In this document: positions 6,948-8,625 of the stretch, in pieces
Layout: every line of letters starts with the position of its first letter
How positions within the stretch are numbered: the first letter of the stretch is position 1
Origin: Arenicella sp.
GTDB taxonomy: Bacteria > Pseudomonadota > Gammaproteobacteria > Arenicellales > Arenicellaceae
DNA: 8,625 nt
Direction of reading: 5' to 3'
Assembly (NCBI GenBank): GCA_018677115.1
Contig: JAHHOC010000464.1
Span: 1 to 8,625 of the forward strand
The notes under the pieces: generated by a model
Seen by the model: only the letters and a program-made list of their open reading frames with translations
Database searches by the model: none
Told to the model about the DNA's origin: nothing
Translations under genes and position numbers: made by a program

Positions 6948-8276
6948 ACCTGCAAGGGTCAATTTTTGCAGCAAAATAGAACCGCAACGAGTGTTACCGC
7001 GCAAATCCCTGTCGGTGCCTATTGCAACAATATCCCGATACATGTCCAATAGATTGCCAGCGACAGTGATTTCTTCGACCGGATAAACCAGCTCACCATT
7101 CTCAACCCAGTAGCCGGCCGCGCCGCGGGAATAGTCACCGGTCACCATGTTGATCCCGGATCCGATCAGTTCAGTGACCAGTAAGCCGGTATTCATAAGC
7201 GCTAACAGTTCATCAAACGACTGGCCGGTATCAGACACCAACAGATTGTGAACTCCACCAGCGTTTGCGGTTGTCTGCATACCCAGCTTGCGTGCTGTAT
7301 ATGATCCAAGTAAATATCGTTGCAACTGGCCCTCAGTGACGATGGGAGCCTGCTCGAGGGTAGCAACACCCTCGTTGTCGTGCCAGGTGCTGCCAATGCC
7401 ACCTGGCAAATGAGGGTTTTCAGAGATAGTTACAAAATCGGGCATTATCCCGTCGCCGATCCTGTCCAGCATGAAACTGGCTTTCTTATAGATAACACCC
7501 CCCTTAAGTGCACCCATAAGATGGTTGATCAAACTTCTGGCGGTGTTCGCATCAAATAGAACCGGTGTTTTTGTCGAAGCAATTTTTCGTGCATCCAGTC
7601 GGTTTACCGTACGTTTCGCTGCGGTAATACCAATATCTTCTGCACCGGCCAACTTGCTGGGGTCACGATTGCTGTCATACCAATAATCCCTCTGCATCCC
7701 ATTTTCGCTTTGCGCGATTACAGAACATGACAGGCTATGTTGAGTTAACTGGCGTTCACTGTAAAACCCGTGGGAATTTGCATACACAGATGTACCGCTG
7801 TAAGAATTCACACTGGCACCTTCACTGTTGGAAATTTTCGAATCGAACTGCAATGCCGAGCGCTCACATTCAAGCACCAAATCTGCGAATTGCGATACGT
7901 CCAATGGCCAGGGATGAAATAGTCCGAGATCATCAAAATTAGTGGCCATTAACTCCTTGTCAGCCAATCCAAAGCAATCGTCTGCGCCGGTGTGATCGGC
8001 TATTGAAGCCGCCGCATCAATCATCTCCCGAACGCCGTGTTCACCGAGGTCAGCGCTACTCGCGGACCCGGTTTTCTGGTTCTTGAAAACGTTAACCACC
8101 AGCTGGGCATCATTGTGTTTTTCCACTGTCTCTAATTCCTGCTGGCGCGCGGTAACGGAAACCCCGGTACCCTGATGTATCGAGAGTTCAGCCTGATCAA
8201 GGCCTTTATCATGTGCATAATCAAGGGCCAGCCGTGCGACCTCGGCAAGGCCTGTTTGAACAGTGTCTGCATTCAT
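6942..8276 (-). CDS. pmbA: PmbA/TldE, partner subunit of the TldD/TldE protease
   Basis: PmbA (TldE) pairs with TldD to form a cytoplasmic metalloprotease. In E. coli the pair matures microcin B17 and helps degrade the CcdA antitoxin; TldE lacks the HExxxH zinc site and serves as structural partner. The 444-residue product (E. coli 450) has family features throughout: GGVHNLLV at 340-347, [20 protein letters not shown] at 361-380, [15 protein letters not shown] at 381-395, [15 protein letters not shown] at 406-420, and near the C-terminus [11 protein letters not shown]. The frame is open for 29 codons further upstream (to 8363), but the ATG at 8276 is preferred: GGAGG lies nine bases ahead, the ATGA overlaps the tldD stop, and the extension is not family-like. 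In E. coli-type genomes yjgA often lies by pmbA; here fmdB follows 87 bases later. No terminator is visible after the stop. Confidence 0.96.
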   Translation of the reverse strand: MNADTVQTGLAEVARLALDYAHDKGLDQAELSIHQGTGVSVTARQQELETVEKHNDAQLVVNVFKNQKTGSASSADLGEHGVREMIDAAASIADHTGADDCFGLADKELMATNFDDLGLFHPWPLDVSQFADLVLECERSALQFDSKISNSEGASVNSYSGTSVYANSHGFYSERQLTQHSLSCSVIAQSENGMQRDYWYDSNRDPSKLAGAEDIGITAAKRTVNRLDARKIASTKTPVLFDANTARSLINHLMGALKGGVIYKKASFMLDRIGDGIMPDFVTISENPHLPGGIGSTWHDNEGVATLEQAPIVTEGQLQRYLLGSYTARKLGMQTTANAGGVHNLLVSDTGQSFDELLALMNTGLLVTELIGSGINMVTGDYSRGAAGYWVENGELVYPVEEITVAGNLLDMYRDIVAIGTDRDLRGNTRCGSILLQKLTLAGS

Positions 8277-8625
8277 AGCTGCACTCCTCCCACTGTCAAC
8301 GCATCCATTTTCAAGGTAGGCTGGCCAACGCCCACCGGCACGCTCTGACCGTCCTTGCCGCACACGCCGACTCCGGAGTCGAGCGCCATATCATTGCCAA
8401 CCATGCTGACGGTGTGCATCGCCTCAGGTCCATTGCCGATCAATGTTGCACCTTTGACCGGCCGCGTAATTTTTCCGTTTTCAATCAGGTAGGCTTCGCT
8501 GGAAGAAAACACAAATTTGCCCGAAGTAATATCGACCTGCCCGCCGCCGAAGTTAACGGCGTAAAGACCCTTATCAACCGATTTAATGATCTCTTCGGGA
8601 TCATGCTCTCCCGCATGCATATAAG
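8273..8625 (-). CDS. tldD: TldD metalloprotease, C-terminal part only (start beyond the window)
   Basis: The frame is open to the right edge and ends with TGA at 8275-8273, giving the last 116 codons. The sequence tracks the E. coli TldD C-terminus closely: [72 protein letters not shown] and [17 protein letters not shown]. The Cys in GVCGKDGQS corresponds to E. coli Cys454, which helps hold the catalytic zinc along with the HExxxH histidines; those histidines lie beyond the window and cannot be checked. It overlaps pmbA by four bases, so the two subunits should be made together. The start and promoter are outside. Confidence 0.96.
   Translation of the reverse strand, partial: YMHAGEHDPEEIIKSVDKGLYAVNFGGGQVDITSGKFVFSSSEAYLIENGKITRPVKGATLIGNGPEAMHTVSMVGNDMALDSGVGVCGKDGQSVPVGVGQPTLKMDALTVGGVQL
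8284..8291 (-). promoter_or_regulatory. Strong ribosome binding site of pmbA
   Basis: The minus strand reads GGGAGGAG at 8291-8284, with GGAGG nine bases before the ATG at 8276. It is the best Shine-Dalgarno in the window and lies within the tldD end, and it decides the pmbA start against the longer in-frame extension. Confidence 0.8.

Noticed and set aside
8277..8363. N-terminal 29-codon extension of pmbA
   Set aside because: It lies inside tldD out of frame, does not resemble PmbA, and the ATG at 8276 has GGAGG nine bases ahead and the ATGA overlap.

Overview
The window reads as chromosomal DNA of a gammaproteobacterium of moderate G+C (about half G+C by eye). This rests on close family resemblance of AspRS, MurB, TldD and PmbA to the Pseudomonas/E. 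coli types, and on the fmdB-DUF502-aspS gene order familiar from Pseudomonas-like and marine gammaproteobacteria. I see no mobile elements, CRISPR, tRNA or rRNA. Every convincing gene lies on the minus strand, so transcription runs from right (8625) to left (1). The long plus-strand frames are shadows.

Right part (8625-6942): the C-terminal end of tldD, cut by the window edge, then pmbA (tldE). They overlap by 4 bases (ATGA) and pmbA has a strong Shine-Dalgarno inside the tldD end. The two proteins form the TldD/TldE metalloprotease complex.

Middle part (6924-2997): a perfect TATAAT box lies just behind the pmbA stop and probably drives fmdB (small zinc ribbon), a DUF502 membrane protein, aspS (aspartyl-tRNA synthetase) and perhaps murB (peptidoglycan precursor synthesis). 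The first three genes overlap one another. murB follows after 51 bases with a TTG start, where yebC-ruvCAB is the more familiar neighbour of aspS. AspRS carries the His and Gly associated with relaxed, non-discriminating AspRS.

Left part (2868-1): after a 128-base gap with a weak promoter candidate come three genes with export signals. They are a secreted TPR protein with a TonB-type C-terminal domain (TTG start), a very acidic low-complexity lipoprotein with an ordered basic/acidic C-terminal helix, and a second lipoprotein cut by the left edge. Tight spacing (58 and 16 bases) suggests one transcript. I recognise the domains but not a named system, so this is the least explained part of the window. 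The rest is ordinary housekeeping DNA, and I found no clear evidence of a new defence or mobile system.
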